Origin: Natronomonas gomsonensis
GTDB lineage: Archaea; Halobacteriota; Halobacteria; Halobacteriales; Haloarculaceae
Direction: 5' to 3'
NCBI RefSeq assembly: GCF_013391635.1
Contig: NZ_JACAWU010000001.1
Span: forward strand, 1,364,001-1,428,000
Length of the DNA: 64,000 nt
In this document: positions 42,581-52,501 of the stretch, piece after piece
Position numbering within the stretch: position 1 is the stretch's first letter
How the letters are laid out: each line of letters starts with the position of its first letter
Notes under the pieces: model-generated
Told to the model about the DNA's origin: nothing
The model's input: only the letters and a program-made list of their open reading frames with translations
Database searches by the model: none
Translations under genes and position numbers: made by a program

Positions 42581-45292
42581 ATGGCTGGCAAAGAGCCGTC
42601 ACCGACGTTTCTCATCGGGGTGGGACAGGCGGGAATCGAAGTGCTCGAAACCCTGAAGGAACACGTCCCGGAGGAGGAGTCGGCGTACTTCGATTATCTG
42701 ATCGTCGACTCGAACATGAGCGAGCTCAACGGTTCCTCGATAGAGAAGAACCTGTATCTGAAGACCCCCGACACTTTGGTCGGAACGCACCGCGAGGAGT
42801 ACCCGTTTTTGACCGGCGGCATGCGGTTCGGAGCGAAAGGCGCGGAACGACAGCGTCCCGTCGGTCGCTACAAGTTCGACAACCCCGAGGAGCCGAGTTT
42901 CTCCGACGTGTTCAAGACGATTCAGCGCAACGTCAACCGGTTCCGACAGGAACACCAGACCGCGCTCACGTCCTCGAACAAACACATCAACATCCTGTTG
43001 GTGAACTCCCTCGGCGGCGGTACTGGAAGTGGAACGTTCCCGATTCTGACCGGCATTCTCCACCACCTCGCCGAGAACATCCGAAACCGCAACAACATGT
43101 TCGCCTACCTCGGCGGGTTCGGCGTCGTCCCCGAGTTCGAGTTCGGTCGCGACATCAAACAGCTCCCGGGCGACGACGGGCGGTACTACGCCAACAGCTA
43201 CGCCGCTTTGCGTGACCTCGAACACCTGCTCAACGCAGACGCCAACGACACGCTTCGACTCCCGATTCACTCCCGACACGACGCCGATGGCGCCGCCTCG
43301 ACGAGCGACGCCATCGACGCGGCCCTCGAGGAGAACGCCTTCGAGTTCGAAACCCAGCCGTTCAACGACTACTTCCTCGTCGGCGTCAACGAGGACAAAA
43401 TCGAGGGCGAACAGGCCGCTGCCGGAATCGAACGCTACGACCAGGTGATAGACAACACCGTCGCCGAATCCATCTACACGATGGCGAAACACGGCGACGA
43501 TATGGAGAACGTCTCCGGCGTCTCCGACACCGACCCCCGGGTCGGAACCGTCGTCGAAACGGAGGTCGAGATTCCCCACGAGACGCTCCGGGCCTACTGT
43601 GAGACGAAAGCCGAAATCGAGGCGCTGGAGAGCCTGCTGTATGCGGGTCGCTCCTCGCTCGAAGAGACGGACTCCGACCTCGACGCTATCGAACACCTCG
43701 TGCGGAACTCGGAGGTCGTCTTCGAGCAACTCGACCCCGAGGAGGCGAGCGAGATCAAACGCGAAGTCCGCGGGATAATCGACAACAGCCTCGGCGGCGG
43801 CGTCAACATGGTCAACCGGACCCGCGAGGACATCGCGTCGGTACTCGACCAGGTCGAGGCCGAACACGACCTCCGGTTCGTCCCCTTCGCCCTCGACGAA
43901 ATCGAGTCCGCCCTCGACGAGCAAGAACCGAAAATCCGCGAGAACCGCGAGGAGACTGTCTCGGAGATGTGGAAACACTTCGAACTCTCCTCACACCCCG
44001 AGTTCGGCGACGTGTCCCGGGTCAACCAGAAGGCGCGAAACCTCTTCGACTTCCTCCGGGGCCGAATCGAGGACACCAAGGTCGAACTCGAGGAGGCCGA
44101 GGAGTCCTTCTGGGACGGCAAGCCCGGAATCAAAGGCCGCGAGGAGAAGCTCGACAGCAGGCTATCGAACCTGAAGGAGGCACTCGAACGGCTCCGAGAG
44201 GTCGAGGACGACTACGACGGACTCAACGACCTCGGCGACGGTATCGTCGACCAGCGTGCCGAAATCGAGAGTCGACTCAAACACAAGAAACGCGAACTCG
44301 GCGACGCCCGAGACGACCTCACGTCGCTTCGTCGTGAACTCACCGACCCCGACCAATCGGGGCTTCGCATCGCACGGATGCCCCTCGAAGCCGAGGCGCT
44401 CGAGGAGGTGACGCTCGAAAAACTGGAGACGGACCTCACGGACATCGAGTCGTATCTCGACGAGGGATACGTCGACCGCGACGACTTCCTCGAGGCCATC
44501 GCCCGGCGCTACGAGCGGTGTTTCCAGAAGGAACCACGACTCGTCCTCGACGTCGACGAGGACGACGCGCCCGACGACGCTCTCGATTACTTCCAGAGTC
44601 TCGGGATGATAGAGACGGACATGTACATCGTCTACGACGACGACAACGAGGACGTCATCTCCTTCGAGCGCGTTTCGACGGCGAGTTCGGGGTACAACCG
44701 CTACACCGACGACAGCTACGACTCCCATCGCGTCAAGTTCGTCGCCTACGTCCGAACCGGTCCAATCGACGTGTTGCGGCTATATCAGGAACTCGACACC
44801 TACGCCGACGACGGCGGTCTCGATGACCTCGTCGCCAAGCACTGGGACGACTACCGACTGGCCTTCGCCTATCCCGAGTGGTACGGCCGCGACATCCGGT
44901 CGGCGTTCATCATCAACGAGACCATCGAGTTGCCAATGCCGCCGGAACCGAAACTGGAGTACGTCCACCTCGAAACCGGCGACACGGGCGAGGGCGAACT
45001 GAAACACGAGTTCATCAGCCGCGACGGCGTCGTCAGCTACCTCTATCAGGGCGTCCTCTGGGATAACTACGAGGACGGCGCCACCGGGTTCCGCGGGTGG
45101 AAGCAGTCCCTCGACGGGGTCAGCCTCGGCTGGAACGCCGTTCAGGAACTGTCGCCGCCCTCGGAGAAGAAACGGCAGTGGCTGGCCGGCAACGTCTCCT
45201 GGGAGGAACTGCTCGAGGAGTACGCCCGCGAGTTCGAGGACCGCGAGGGAATCAAAATCGAGTTCGTCGACGAGGAAGCGACTGCGGACTGA
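42581..45292 (+). CDS. Large tubulin-like GTPase-fold protein (Tubulin_2 type)
   Basis: A 903-residue protein. The N-terminal 330 residues have a tubulin/FtsZ nucleotide-binding domain: the first loop FLIGVGQAGIEVLETL (10-25) and the tubulin signature GGGTGSG at 145-151, preceded by NILLVNSL. It differs from FtsZ and CetZ, which are about half as long. The middle (about 485-590) is a charged coiled coil (EDTKVELEEAEESFW, RLSNLKEALERLREVEDDYDG, KHKKRELGDARDDLTSL). The C-terminal 300 residues are globular with no family I recognise. It resembles the Tubulin_2 group of prokaryotic proteins. Its partners may be the divergent metallopeptidase and the anchored protein downstream. Confidence 0.8.
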   Translation: MAGKEPSPTFLIGVGQAGIEVLETLKEHVPEEESAYFDYLIVDSNMSELNGSSIEKNLYLKTPDTLVGTHREEYPFLTGGMRFGAKGAERQRPVGRYKFDNPEEPSFSDVFKTIQRNVNRFRQEHQTALTSSNKHINILLVNSLGGGTGSGTFPILTGILHHLAENIRNRNNMFAYLGGFGVVPEFEFGRDIKQLPGDDGRYYANSYAALRDLEHLLNADANDTLRLPIHSRHDADGAASTSDAIDAALEENAFEFETQPFNDYFLVGVNEDKIEGEQAAAGIERYDQVIDNTVAESIYTMAKHGDDMENVSGVSDTDPRVGTVVETEVEIPHETLRAYCETKAEIEALESLLYAGRSSLEETDSDLDAIEHLVRNSEVVFEQLDPEEASEIKREVRGIIDNSLGGGVNMVNRTREDIASVLDQVEAEHDLRFVPFALDEIESALDEQEPKIRENREETVSEMWKHFELSSHPEFGDVSRVNQKARNLFDFLRGRIEDTKVELEEAEESFWDGKPGIKGREEKLDSRLSNLKEALERLREVEDDYDGLNDLGDGIVDQRAEIESRLKHKKRELGDARDDLTSLRRELTDPDQSGLRIARMPLEAEALEEVTLEKLETDLTDIESYLDEGYVDRDDFLEAIARRYERCFQKEPRLVLDVDEDDAPDDALDYFQSLGMIETDMYIVYDDDNEDVISFERVSTASSGYNRYTDDSYDSHRVKFVAYVRTGPIDVLRLYQELDTYADDGGLDDLVAKHWDDYRLAFAYPEWYGRDIRSAFIINETIELPMPPEPKLEYVHLETGDTGEGELKHEFISRDGVVSYLYQGVLWDNYEDGATGFRGWKQSLDGVSLGWNAVQELSPPSEKKRQWLAGNVSWEELLEEYAREFEDREGIKIEFVDEEATAD

Positions 45293-45301
45293 ACCGCTCG
45301 A

Positions 45302-45982
45302 CTACCAGTCCGGACCGGAGTTGCGCCGACGATAGATGACGACGGCGCCGCCGACGACGGCGACGACGATGGCCAGTCCGCCGATACCGGCGAGCGCCTG
45401 CATGACGAGACTGGTCTGGTTTCCGTCCGCTATCTCTGACTGAAGCGAATCGATCCGGTTATCCGGGCTGTTCGACGCGTTGGCCTGGGCGGTGAACGAC
45501 GAGTCGCCGGGCGTGCCGCCCTCGGTTTCGTAGTTCACCGTCACCGCTCCAGCGTCGATTCGTTCGTCGGTGGTGCCGCCAGTGAAGTAAGTGGCGAACT
45601 CCACGCGAATGGTCGTCCCGGCAGGGATTTCACCCTCTTCGGGCGTCAACCGGACCTCTCCCGCGCGGTACTGGCGGTCGAAGGAGATGGACTGACTTCC
45701 CTCGACGAACACATCTATCGAATCGGTGTCGAGGACTGCCGCGTCCGTTCCCTCGATGACGAGTTCGGGGTTGACCGCGGTTTCGCCCTCGACGGTGAAC
45801 TGCCCGTCGACGGTTATCTCGTTCGGTGTTTCGGCGTCTTCGCCGTAGCCGGCGAGGGTTCCGTCGAACTCGCCGCCGACCTCGACGTCCGCGGCGGCCA
45901 CCCCAGCGAAGACAGAAGAAAACAGAGTCGCGACGACAACCACCACGGCAACCCGCTTTGCGTCTCCGTACAGTCGTGTCAT
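45302..45982 (-). CDS. Exported protein with C-terminal membrane anchor
   Basis: A 226-residue protein. A Sec-type signal peptide covers residues 9-31 (RVAVVVVVATLFSSVFAGVA, cleaved near AAADVEV). The middle, about 32-165, is a beta-sandwich-like domain (EVGGEFDGTLAGYGED, NPELVIEGTDAAVLDTDSID, TTIRVEFATYF). A short helix (NRIDSLQSEIADGNQTSLVMQAL) precedes a membrane segment (IGGLAIVVAVVGGAVVIY) and a positive tail RRRN that stays inside. It is convergent with the tubulin-like gene, nine bases apart, and could be its membrane partner. Confidence 0.75.
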   Translation of the reverse strand: MTRLYGDAKRVAVVVVVATLFSSVFAGVAAADVEVGGEFDGTLAGYGEDAETPNEITVDGQFTVEGETAVNPELVIEGTDAAVLDTDSIDVFVEGSQSISFDRQYRAGEVRLTPEEGEIPAGTTIRVEFATYFTGGTTDERIDAGAVTVNYETEGGTPGDSSFTAQANASNSPDNRIDSLQSEIADGNQTSLVMQALAGIGGLAIVVAVVGGAVVIYRRRNSGPDW

Positions 45983-46100
45983 GGACAGTATTCACCCGAC
46001 ACGGAGGAGATTTAGTTCTTTGGCAACCGTCCGCCGATGCGTTCGACTCCGCGTGGACAGAACCTCATAGAATTCAAACAAAAACGCGCTTCAGCGAACG

Positions 46101-46107
46101 ATTATAC
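46101..46107 (+). promoter_or_regulatory. TATA box of the Rieske gene
   Basis: ATTATAC is centred 26 bases before the ATG at 46130 and supports that start over an upstream in-frame ATG at 46037. Confidence 0.55.
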
Positions 46108-46129
46108 CTTATGCTACCAAATACCAAGC

Positions 46130-47866
46130 ATGGGAACGGAATCGTACGTCCCCGTCTGTGACCTCGCCGACCTCGAAGCCGAGGGTCGGACGGTCGTCTC
46201 CGAAGACGGACGGACAATCGCGCTGTTCTACCACGAGAAAGAGATCTACGCCGTCGACAACCGCTGTCCACACATGGGGTTTCCGCTCGTCGAAGGGACC
46301 GTCGACGAGGGGATGTTGACCTGCCACTGGCATCACGCCCGATTCGAACTGGAAGAGGGCGACACGTTCGACCCCTGGGCCGACGACGTACAGACGTTTC
46401 CCGTCGAACTCCGCGACGGCCAAGTGTTCCTTGACCCCGACCCCGAACCGACAGTCGAGCCGGCCACACGCTGGCGGAACCGACTCGCCGACGGGCTTCA
46501 GGAGGACATCCCACTGGTCATGGCCAAGGCAACTATTGGACTCGACGAGGAGGGGATGGGCTTCGAGACGCCGCTGCGAACCGCGGTCGACTTCGGAACG
46601 AAGTACCGCGCTTCCGGGTGGGGAAGGGGGTTGACGACGCTGTCGTACATGGCGGAGTTATACCCGCAGGTCGCCGGCCGCGACAAACGCCGAGCGATGT
46701 TCACCGGCGTTCGCGAGGTGGCCGACGACGTGGCCGGCGAGGCCCCGCGATTCCAGCAGTACGCCTTCCGGAACCGCGACCTCTCGAAGTCCCGACTGAA
46801 GTCGTGGTTCCGTGAGAACTGCGAGGTGCGAGACGCGGACGGCGCCGAACGGACGCTCCTGACTGCCATCGACGCGCTGTCGCCCGACGAGGTCGTCGAG
46901 ATGCTCGTCGCCACTGCCACCGACCACCTGTATATGGACGCGAGCCACACGCTGGATTTCCTCAACAGCGCTCTCTCAACGCTGGACCATCTCGGGTGGG
47001 ACGAGCACGCGCCGGCGGTGCTCGCCTCGACTGTCCCTCGGTTCACCGACGGAACCCGCTCGGAGGAACTTTCCTCGTGGCGACAGCCGGTCGACATCGC
47101 CGCGCTGTGTTTCGACGCCCACGACCGACTCGACGACCTCGTCGCCGCCGGGCGGAATCGCGAGTGGACCGAACCCAACGGGTTCGTCGAGACGCTGCTC
47201 ACGGACGACCCCGAGACGATACTCGAGGCGCTGTGTGATGCTATCGCAGACGGCGCGACCCAGCAAGAACTCGCCGACGCCGTCGCCCGTGCAGCCACTC
47301 GGCGGGTCGCGTACTTCGCGACCAACAACGAGTTCGGCGACTGGGACACCGTCCACCATACGTTCGTCTACGCCAACGCGGCCCACGAACTCGCCGCCCG
47401 AACCGACGCGACGGAACTGTACCGGGCCTGCTTCGACGGTGCGATGAGCGTCTACCTCGACCGGTTCCTCAACAGCCCACGCGCACCGGTACCGGATGCG
47501 GACGGGGGACGTGCCCCCGAGGCGATTCGTTCGGAGATTCTCGATGCTCTCGACGAACAGGGAGGAGTCAACCGCACCGCCCGTCTCGTCGTCGAGCACT
47601 TCGAGTCCGACGGTGACCCCGCCGACCTCAAGCGCGTGCTCGGCCGTGGACTCCTGCGAGAGGATGCGGATTTCCACACGCTCCAGAACGTCGGTGCCGC
47701 GTTCCGCCGCTTCGACGCCCTCGAAGCGCCCGACGAGCGGCGTCTCGCGATGGTGGCGGCTGCTCGCTATCTCGCCGCTCACACGCCGACTCGCCGGGAG
47801 TTCGAGGGCACGTTCTCCATCGCAACGCGGCTCCACCGTGGCGAGCGGCTCCACGAGGCGGAGTGA
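46130..47866 (+). CDS. Rieske iron-sulfur protein with a large helical C-terminal domain
   Basis: A 578-residue protein. Residues 1-108 form a Rieske domain with ligands C46, H48, C65 and H68 (CPHMG and CHWHH). The remaining 460 residues are helical, with no membrane segment and many conserved-looking His (LYMDASHTLDFLNSALSTLDHLGWDEH, FGDWDTVHHTFVYANAAHELAAR, EDADFHTLQNVGAAFRRF). That region is not the catalytic domain of ring-hydroxylating oxygenases. It may be a haem- or iron-binding oxidase-like domain fed electrons by the Rieske cluster; this is inference. It is transcribed alone inside the tubulin-like block. Confidence 0.75.
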   Translation: MGTESYVPVCDLADLEAEGRTVVSEDGRTIALFYHEKEIYAVDNRCPHMGFPLVEGTVDEGMLTCHWHHARFELEEGDTFDPWADDVQTFPVELRDGQVFLDPDPEPTVEPATRWRNRLADGLQEDIPLVMAKATIGLDEEGMGFETPLRTAVDFGTKYRASGWGRGLTTLSYMAELYPQVAGRDKRRAMFTGVREVADDVAGEAPRFQQYAFRNRDLSKSRLKSWFRENCEVRDADGAERTLLTAIDALSPDEVVEMLVATATDHLYMDASHTLDFLNSALSTLDHLGWDEHAPAVLASTVPRFTDGTRSEELSSWRQPVDIAALCFDAHDRLDDLVAAGRNREWTEPNGFVETLLTDDPETILEALCDAIADGATQQELADAVARAATRRVAYFATNNEFGDWDTVHHTFVYANAAHELAARTDATELYRACFDGAMSVYLDRFLNSPRAPVPDADGGRAPEAIRSEILDALDEQGGVNRTARLVVEHFESDGDPADLKRVLGRGLLREDADFHTLQNVGAAFRRFDALEAPDERRLAMVAAARYLAAHTPTRREFEGTFSIATRLHRGERLHEAE

Positions 47867-48141
47867 GTTCGGCTCCCCCGCGTAGCATCGTGCTGCTCAC
47901 AGCGAGACGCAATCAGAAGGCGTGTCGCCTTCGTCCAACTCGGAACACTCGCTACCCCTCGCGTTCCGAGCCATTGAAACACTCACTCGGTTCGTTTTTC
48001 GAGCCGACGACTCGAAGTCGCCTTACTCCTCGTCGTCGTCGACACCGTCAGAGCGACGCTCTGACGAGCCGACGAAAGCGACTCAGGCTCGCGGGTCGTT
48101 CCTCCCCGCTCGCATCGAGACGCCCCGACCGTCGCGTCTCG
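47867..48141. other. Convergent intergenic region with two hairpins
   Basis: A 275-base stretch between the convergent Rieske and dnaK genes. It has a 7-bp hairpin at 47916-47932 (GAAGGCG, loop TGT, CGCCTTC) and an 8-bp hairpin at 48047-48065 (GTCAGAGC, loop GAC, GCTCTGAC). A run of five T at about 47995 could end the Rieske message. No gene is seen. Confidence 0.4.
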
Positions 48142-50088
48142 CTACTCTTCGTCGCTTTCGTCGACGTCTTCGAAGTCCGCGTCGACGTACTCCTCGCCGT
48201 CGCCGTCTGCGCCGCCAGGACCCGCACCCGCACCGGGGCCGGCACCGCCCATGCCGCCCATGCCGCCGGCACCCGCTGCGCCGCCGGGGCCGCCAGCGCC
48301 CGCAGCACCGCCTGCGGCCTGCTGTTCGTACATCTGTTTGCCGATTTCCTGCAGTTGCTCCGAGAGGCTCTCGGTTGCGGACTCCAGCGCCTCGGAGGCC
48401 TCGTCGAGTTCGTCGCTGTCGACCTCGGCGTACTCCTCGAGAGCTTCCTCGACGCGCTCGATTTCGGCTTCGATATCGGACTGGAGGTCGTCGTCGATTT
48501 CCTCGTCGTTCTCCTCCAGAAGCGTCTCGGCGCGCTGGATGGACGATTCGGCCTCGTTGCGTGCCTCGACGAACGCCCGCCGCTGCTGGTCTTCCTCGGC
48601 GTGAGCCTCGGCTTCCTCCTGCATCTCCTCGATTTCCTCGTCGGAGAGGCCGACGCCGCCCTCGATGGTGATCTCCTCGGAGTTACCGGAGCCCTGGTCC
48701 TCCGCGGAGACGTTGACGATGCCGTTCTCGTCGATGTTGAACGACACCTCGATCTGCGGCGTTCCGGCGGGGGCCGGCGGGATGCCGGTCAACTGGAAGG
48801 CGCCAAGCAGTTCGTTCTGGTCGGCGATTTCACGCTCGCCCTGGAAGACACGGACGTTGACGGAGGTCTGGTTGTCCGCTGCGGTCGTGAAGATTTTCGA
48901 CTCCTCGGTCGGGATGGTCGTGTTCTTGTCGATGAGACGTTCGAAGAGACCGCCCTTGACCTCGATACCGAGTGACAGCGGCGTCACGTCGAGGAGGACG
49001 ATGTCGTCGACATCGCCGGAGAGGACGCCACCCTGAATCGCCGCCCCCAGCGCGACGGCCTCGTCGGGGTTGACGTTCTTCTTCGGCTCTTGGCCAGTCA
49101 TCTCCTCGACTTTCTCTTGAACCTGCGGCATCCGGGTGGACCCGCCGACGAGGATGACCTCGTCGATGTCGCCCTTCGAGTAGCCGGCGTCCGAGAGCGC
49201 CTGTTCGGTCGGGCCGACGGTGCGCTCGACGAGGTCGCTGGTCAGCGACTCGAACTTCGCGCGAGTCATCTTCTCTTCGAGGTTGAGCGGCCCCTCGTCG
49301 GTCGCGGCGATGAAGGGGAGGTTGATGGTGGTCTCCTTTCGCGAGGAGAGTTCGATTTTGGCCTCCTCGGCGGCGTCCTTCAGTCGCTGCAGGGCCTGTC
49401 GGTCCTCACGGAGGTCGATGCCGTTCTCCTCCTCGAAGGAGTCGGCGAGATAGTCGATGATGGCCTCGTCCCAGTCGTCGCCACCGAGGTCGTTGTCGCC
49501 GTTCGTGGCGACGACCTCGTAGACGCCGCCGCCCAAATCGAGGATGGAGACGTCGAAGGTGCCGCCCCCGAGGTCGTAGACGAGGACAGTCTGGTCGGAT
49601 TCGTCGTCGAGGCCGTAGGCCATCGCCGCCGCGGTCGGCTCGTTGACGATGCGGTCGACCTCGAAGCCGGCGATTTCGCCGGCGTCCTTCGTGGCCTGCC
49701 GCTGTTTGTCGTTGAAGTACGCCGGCACCGTGATGACGGCCTTCTCGATGTCGTCGCCGAGGTACTCCTCGGCATCGCGTTTGATTTTCTGCAGAATCAT
49801 CGCCGAAATCTGCTCCGGCGAATAGTCGTCGCCTTCGATTTCGACGCTGTAGTCCTCCTCGCCCATGTGCCGCTTGATGGACTGGATGGTCCGCTCGGGG
49901 TTCTGGACGGCCTGGTTCTTCGCCGGCTTGCCGACCAGCCGCTCGCCGTCGTCGGTGAATGCGACGACGGACGGGGTCGTCCGCTCGCCCTCGCCGTTGA
50001 CGATGATTTCGGGGTCCCCACCTTCCATCACCGCAAAGGCCGAGTTGGTGGTACCGAGGTCGATACCGAGAATCTTGTTGCTCGCCAT
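48142..50088 (-). CDS. dnaK: Chaperone DnaK (Hsp70)
   Basis: A 648-residue Hsp70. The ATPase domain opens [20 protein letters not shown] and contains [23 protein letters not shown] (seen as [18 protein letters not shown]) and [16 protein letters not shown]. The substrate domain starts [14 protein letters not shown], the lid is Glu-rich helix, and the C-terminus is a long Gly-Ala-Met tract followed by EDVDESDEE. It has its own promoter: a minus-strand TATA-like TTTATATTT near 50207-50215, giving a leader of about 95 bases. grpE lies upstream on the same strand. Confidence 0.96.
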   Translation of the reverse strand: MASNKILGIDLGTTNSAFAVMEGGDPEIIVNGEGERTTPSVVAFTDDGERLVGKPAKNQAVQNPERTIQSIKRHMGEEDYSVEIEGDDYSPEQISAMILQKIKRDAEEYLGDDIEKAVITVPAYFNDKQRQATKDAGEIAGFEVDRIVNEPTAAAMAYGLDDESDQTVLVYDLGGGTFDVSILDLGGGVYEVVATNGDNDLGGDDWDEAIIDYLADSFEEENGIDLREDRQALQRLKDAAEEAKIELSSRKETTINLPFIAATDEGPLNLEEKMTRAKFESLTSDLVERTVGPTEQALSDAGYSKGDIDEVILVGGSTRMPQVQEKVEEMTGQEPKKNVNPDEAVALGAAIQGGVLSGDVDDIVLLDVTPLSLGIEVKGGLFERLIDKNTTIPTEESKIFTTAADNQTSVNVRVFQGEREIADQNELLGAFQLTGIPPAPAGTPQIEVSFNIDENGIVNVSAEDQGSGNSEEITIEGGVGLSDEEIEEMQEEAEAHAEEDQQRRAFVEARNEAESSIQRAETLLEENDEEIDDDLQSDIEAEIERVEEALEEYAEVDSDELDEASEALESATESLSEQLQEIGKQMYEQQAAGGAAGAGGPGGAAGAGGMGGMGGAGPGAGAGPGGADGDGEEYVDADFEDVDESDEE

Positions 50089-50221
50089 GTTGCCCGTACC
50101 TATCGGTCTGAATCGGTTAAAAGTTGCTAGATACGGTGACTCACGCTTGTCGCCGTCACGGCTCCTTCCGGCGGTTTTCTGAACATCCGGTATTGGTGAC
50201 CGAGAAATATAAACAGAAGCG

Positions 50222-50842
50222 CTATTCGCCTTCCTCGGCGACGGTCACCTGCGCGGCCCGGAGCACCTTTCCGGCCATCTCGTAGCCGGGTCGCTGGACC
50301 GAGTCGACGGTGCCGGCCGGTTGGTCGCTTTCGACCTTCAACAGCACCTCGTGGCGCTGGGGGTCTACCTCCGAACTGGGCTCGGGCTCGATGGGTTCGA
50401 CGTTCTCGGCCGCGAGCGTCTCGTCGAGTTGCCGGAAGGTGGCCTCGACGCCCTCGCGGATGTCGGCGTCGTCGTCCTGTTCGAGCGCGCGCTTGAGGTT
50501 GTCCCGAACCTCCAACAGACGGCTCACGAGGTCCTCGGTCGCGCGAGCGCGCTCCTGCTCGCGGCGCTTCTCCTGTCGCTTCTTGTAGTTCTGGAACTCC
50601 GCCTGCTTGCGCTTCAGCCGTGATTCGAGGTCGTCGCGTTCGAGTTCGAGGTCGTCGTTTCGCTCCCGCAGCGCGGCGATTTCCTCGGCGATTTCATCGG
50701 GGTCGGCATCCGCGACGCGCTCGGCGATGGCGTCGACATCGGCCGTCTCCTCGTCGACGGACTCGGGGTCCTCGGCCTCGGTTGGCTCCTCGGCGTCGAG
50801 TGCCTCACCGTTGGCGGCCTCCTCGCGCTCCGTATCGCTCAT
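50222..50842 (-). CDS. grpE: Nucleotide exchange factor GrpE
   Basis: A 206-residue GrpE. A long acidic N-terminal 60 residues is followed by the dimerising helix ([41 protein letters not shown], seen as [17 protein letters not shown]) and the C-terminal beta wing ([44 protein letters not shown], seen as [19 protein letters not shown]). It frees ADP from DnaK. The ATG at 50842 has a TATA element (CCTTATTGCC) about 26 bases upstream, so it is probably leaderless. Confidence 0.93.
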   Translation of the reverse strand: MSDTEREEAANGEALDAEEPTEAEDPESVDEETADVDAIAERVADADPDEIAEEIAALRERNDDLELERDDLESRLKRKQAEFQNYKKRQEKRREQERARATEDLVSRLLEVRDNLKRALEQDDDADIREGVEATFRQLDETLAAENVEPIEPEPSSEVDPQRHEVLLKVESDQPAGTVDSVQRPGYEMAGKVLRAAQVTVAEEGE

Positions 50843-50941
50843 ACCCGAAGCGTGTTCTCGCCCGGCAATAAGGGTTGAGAAAGCGGTCGCACCGCAGTCG
50901 GTGAACCGTGGAATTAAGCCGACCGGTCGCCGAACGCCGGT

Positions 50942-52342
50942 GTGGTCACGCTGCGTTACGACGAGGGGACGATACGCGTCGACGGGGCCGACGGCGAGGC
51001 CCTCGATGGCCTGTCGTTCGTCGAGGTCGACGAGCGCTCGAAGAGCCGCCGCGCCCCCGCCTTTCGGTACCCGTTCCTGCTGTCGACGTGTCACAATCGC
51101 GGCCTTGCCGTCGAGGACCGCGTTCTCGATACGCCAGCGGTCGGCGACCTCTCGACGACGTACGAACTCCGGTCCTATCAGCGGGAAGCCCTCGATGCGT
51201 GGCGCGAGGCCAACGACCGGGGCGTGTTGGAACTCCCGACCGGCAGCGGCAAGACGGTCGTCGCCATCGCCGCGATGGCCGCCCTCGACACCGCGACGCT
51301 GGTCGTCGTTCCGACCATCGACTTGCTCGAACAGTGGCGGGGCGAACTCCGCGCGGAGTTCGACTGCCCAATCGGTCAGTTGGGCGGCGGAAAACAGCGC
51401 GTCGAAGCCATCACCGTCGCGACCTACGACTCGGCGTACCTCCGGGCCGACGAGTTGGGTGACCGTTTTGGCCTACTCGTCTTCGACGAAGTACATCATC
51501 TCGGTGGCGAGGGGTATCGGGATATCGCTCGCCTGATGGCGGCTCCGGTCCGACTCGGCCTCACGGCGACCTTCGAACGCCCCGACGGTGCCCACGAGGC
51601 AATCGAGGAACTGGTCGGGTCGGTCGTCTATCGCCGGTCGGCGGATGACCTCGCCGGCGAGCACCTCGCCGACTACGACATACGCCGCATCGAGGTCGAA
51701 CTCACAGCCGAGGAGCGCGAACGATACGAGGAACACCAGGGCATCTTCACCGATTACCTCAAGGAGTCGAACATCCAGCTCCGGAGCGGCAGCGATTATC
51801 AGGAACTTGTCAAGCGCTCGGGGACCGATCCCCGCGCCCGTGAGGCACTGCTCGCCAAACAGCGCGCCCGCGAGGTGATGATGAACGCCGACCGGAAGGT
51901 CGAGAAACTGGCCGACATCCTCGACCGCCACCGCGAGGATCGCGTCATCGTCTTCACCGCCTATACGGACCTCGTCTACGACCTCGCCGAGCGCTTTCTC
52001 ATCCCGCCGATAACCAACGAAACGGGCGCAGCGGAGCGCCGCGAGATTCTGGAGCGCTTTCGCCGAGGGGACTACTCCCGCGTCGTCGCCGCGAACGTCT
52101 TGGACGAGGGCGTCGACGTGCCCGACGCCAACGTCGCCGTCGTGCTGTCGGGGTCCGGTAGCGAACGCGAGTTTACCCAGCGTCTCGGCCGAATCCTCCG
52201 ACCGAAAGACGGCGATGTCTCCGACCCTGTGGGGTCAGAAACCAGCGAGACCGCGGCGCGGTCTCGCACTGGGCGTGCTCTGCTGTACGAGGTCGTCACG
52301 AGTGAGACGGCCGAAGAGCGCGTGGCGAGACGGCGGCGCTGA
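50942..52342 (+). CDS. XPB/Rad25-type DNA helicase
   Basis: A 466-residue superfamily 2 helicase. Walker A TGSGKT is at 100-105 (LELPTGSGKTVVAI), the DEVH box is in VFDEVHHLGGEGY, motif III is RLGLTATFERPDG, and motif VI is QRLGRILRPKDG. The N-terminal 75 residues are the damage-recognition-like domain. It starts at a GTG divergent from grpE. In the C-terminus the stretch GDVSDPVGSETSETAARSRTG separates the last motif from the end and looks like an insertion. Its Bax1 partner is at 22969-24468. Confidence 0.9.
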   Translation: MVTLRYDEGTIRVDGADGEALDGLSFVEVDERSKSRRAPAFRYPFLLSTCHNRGLAVEDRVLDTPAVGDLSTTYELRSYQREALDAWREANDRGVLELPTGSGKTVVAIAAMAALDTATLVVVPTIDLLEQWRGELRAEFDCPIGQLGGGKQRVEAITVATYDSAYLRADELGDRFGLLVFDEVHHLGGEGYRDIARLMAAPVRLGLTATFERPDGAHEAIEELVGSVVYRRSADDLAGEHLADYDIRRIEVELTAEERERYEEHQGIFTDYLKESNIQLRSGSDYQELVKRSGTDPRAREALLAKQRAREVMMNADRKVEKLADILDRHREDRVIVFTAYTDLVYDLAERFLIPPITNETGAAERREILERFRRGDYSRVVAANVLDEGVDVPDANVAVVLSGSGSEREFTQRLGRILRPKDGDVSDPVGSETSETAARSRTGRALLYEVVTSETAEERVARRRR

Positions 52343-52501
52343 CGGACGTTCACGGCTCGGAACGCCCCGTAGGCTGTTGTTGGAGGTGTCGTGAGTCACA
52401 TTCAAGATGGAACGGTGACGCGTCTCGGGTCGCCGACACTGATTTGACTGCCTGAATGGGGTGGTAGGGGTTGTGAACTGTCACGAGGGCTCACCCGCCG
52501 C

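Noticed and set aside
47916..48065. Hairpins between the Rieske gene and dnaK as intrinsic terminators
   Set aside because: The stems are good, but there is no T-run directly after either stem; archaeal termination relies on T-runs, so I list them only as spacer structure.
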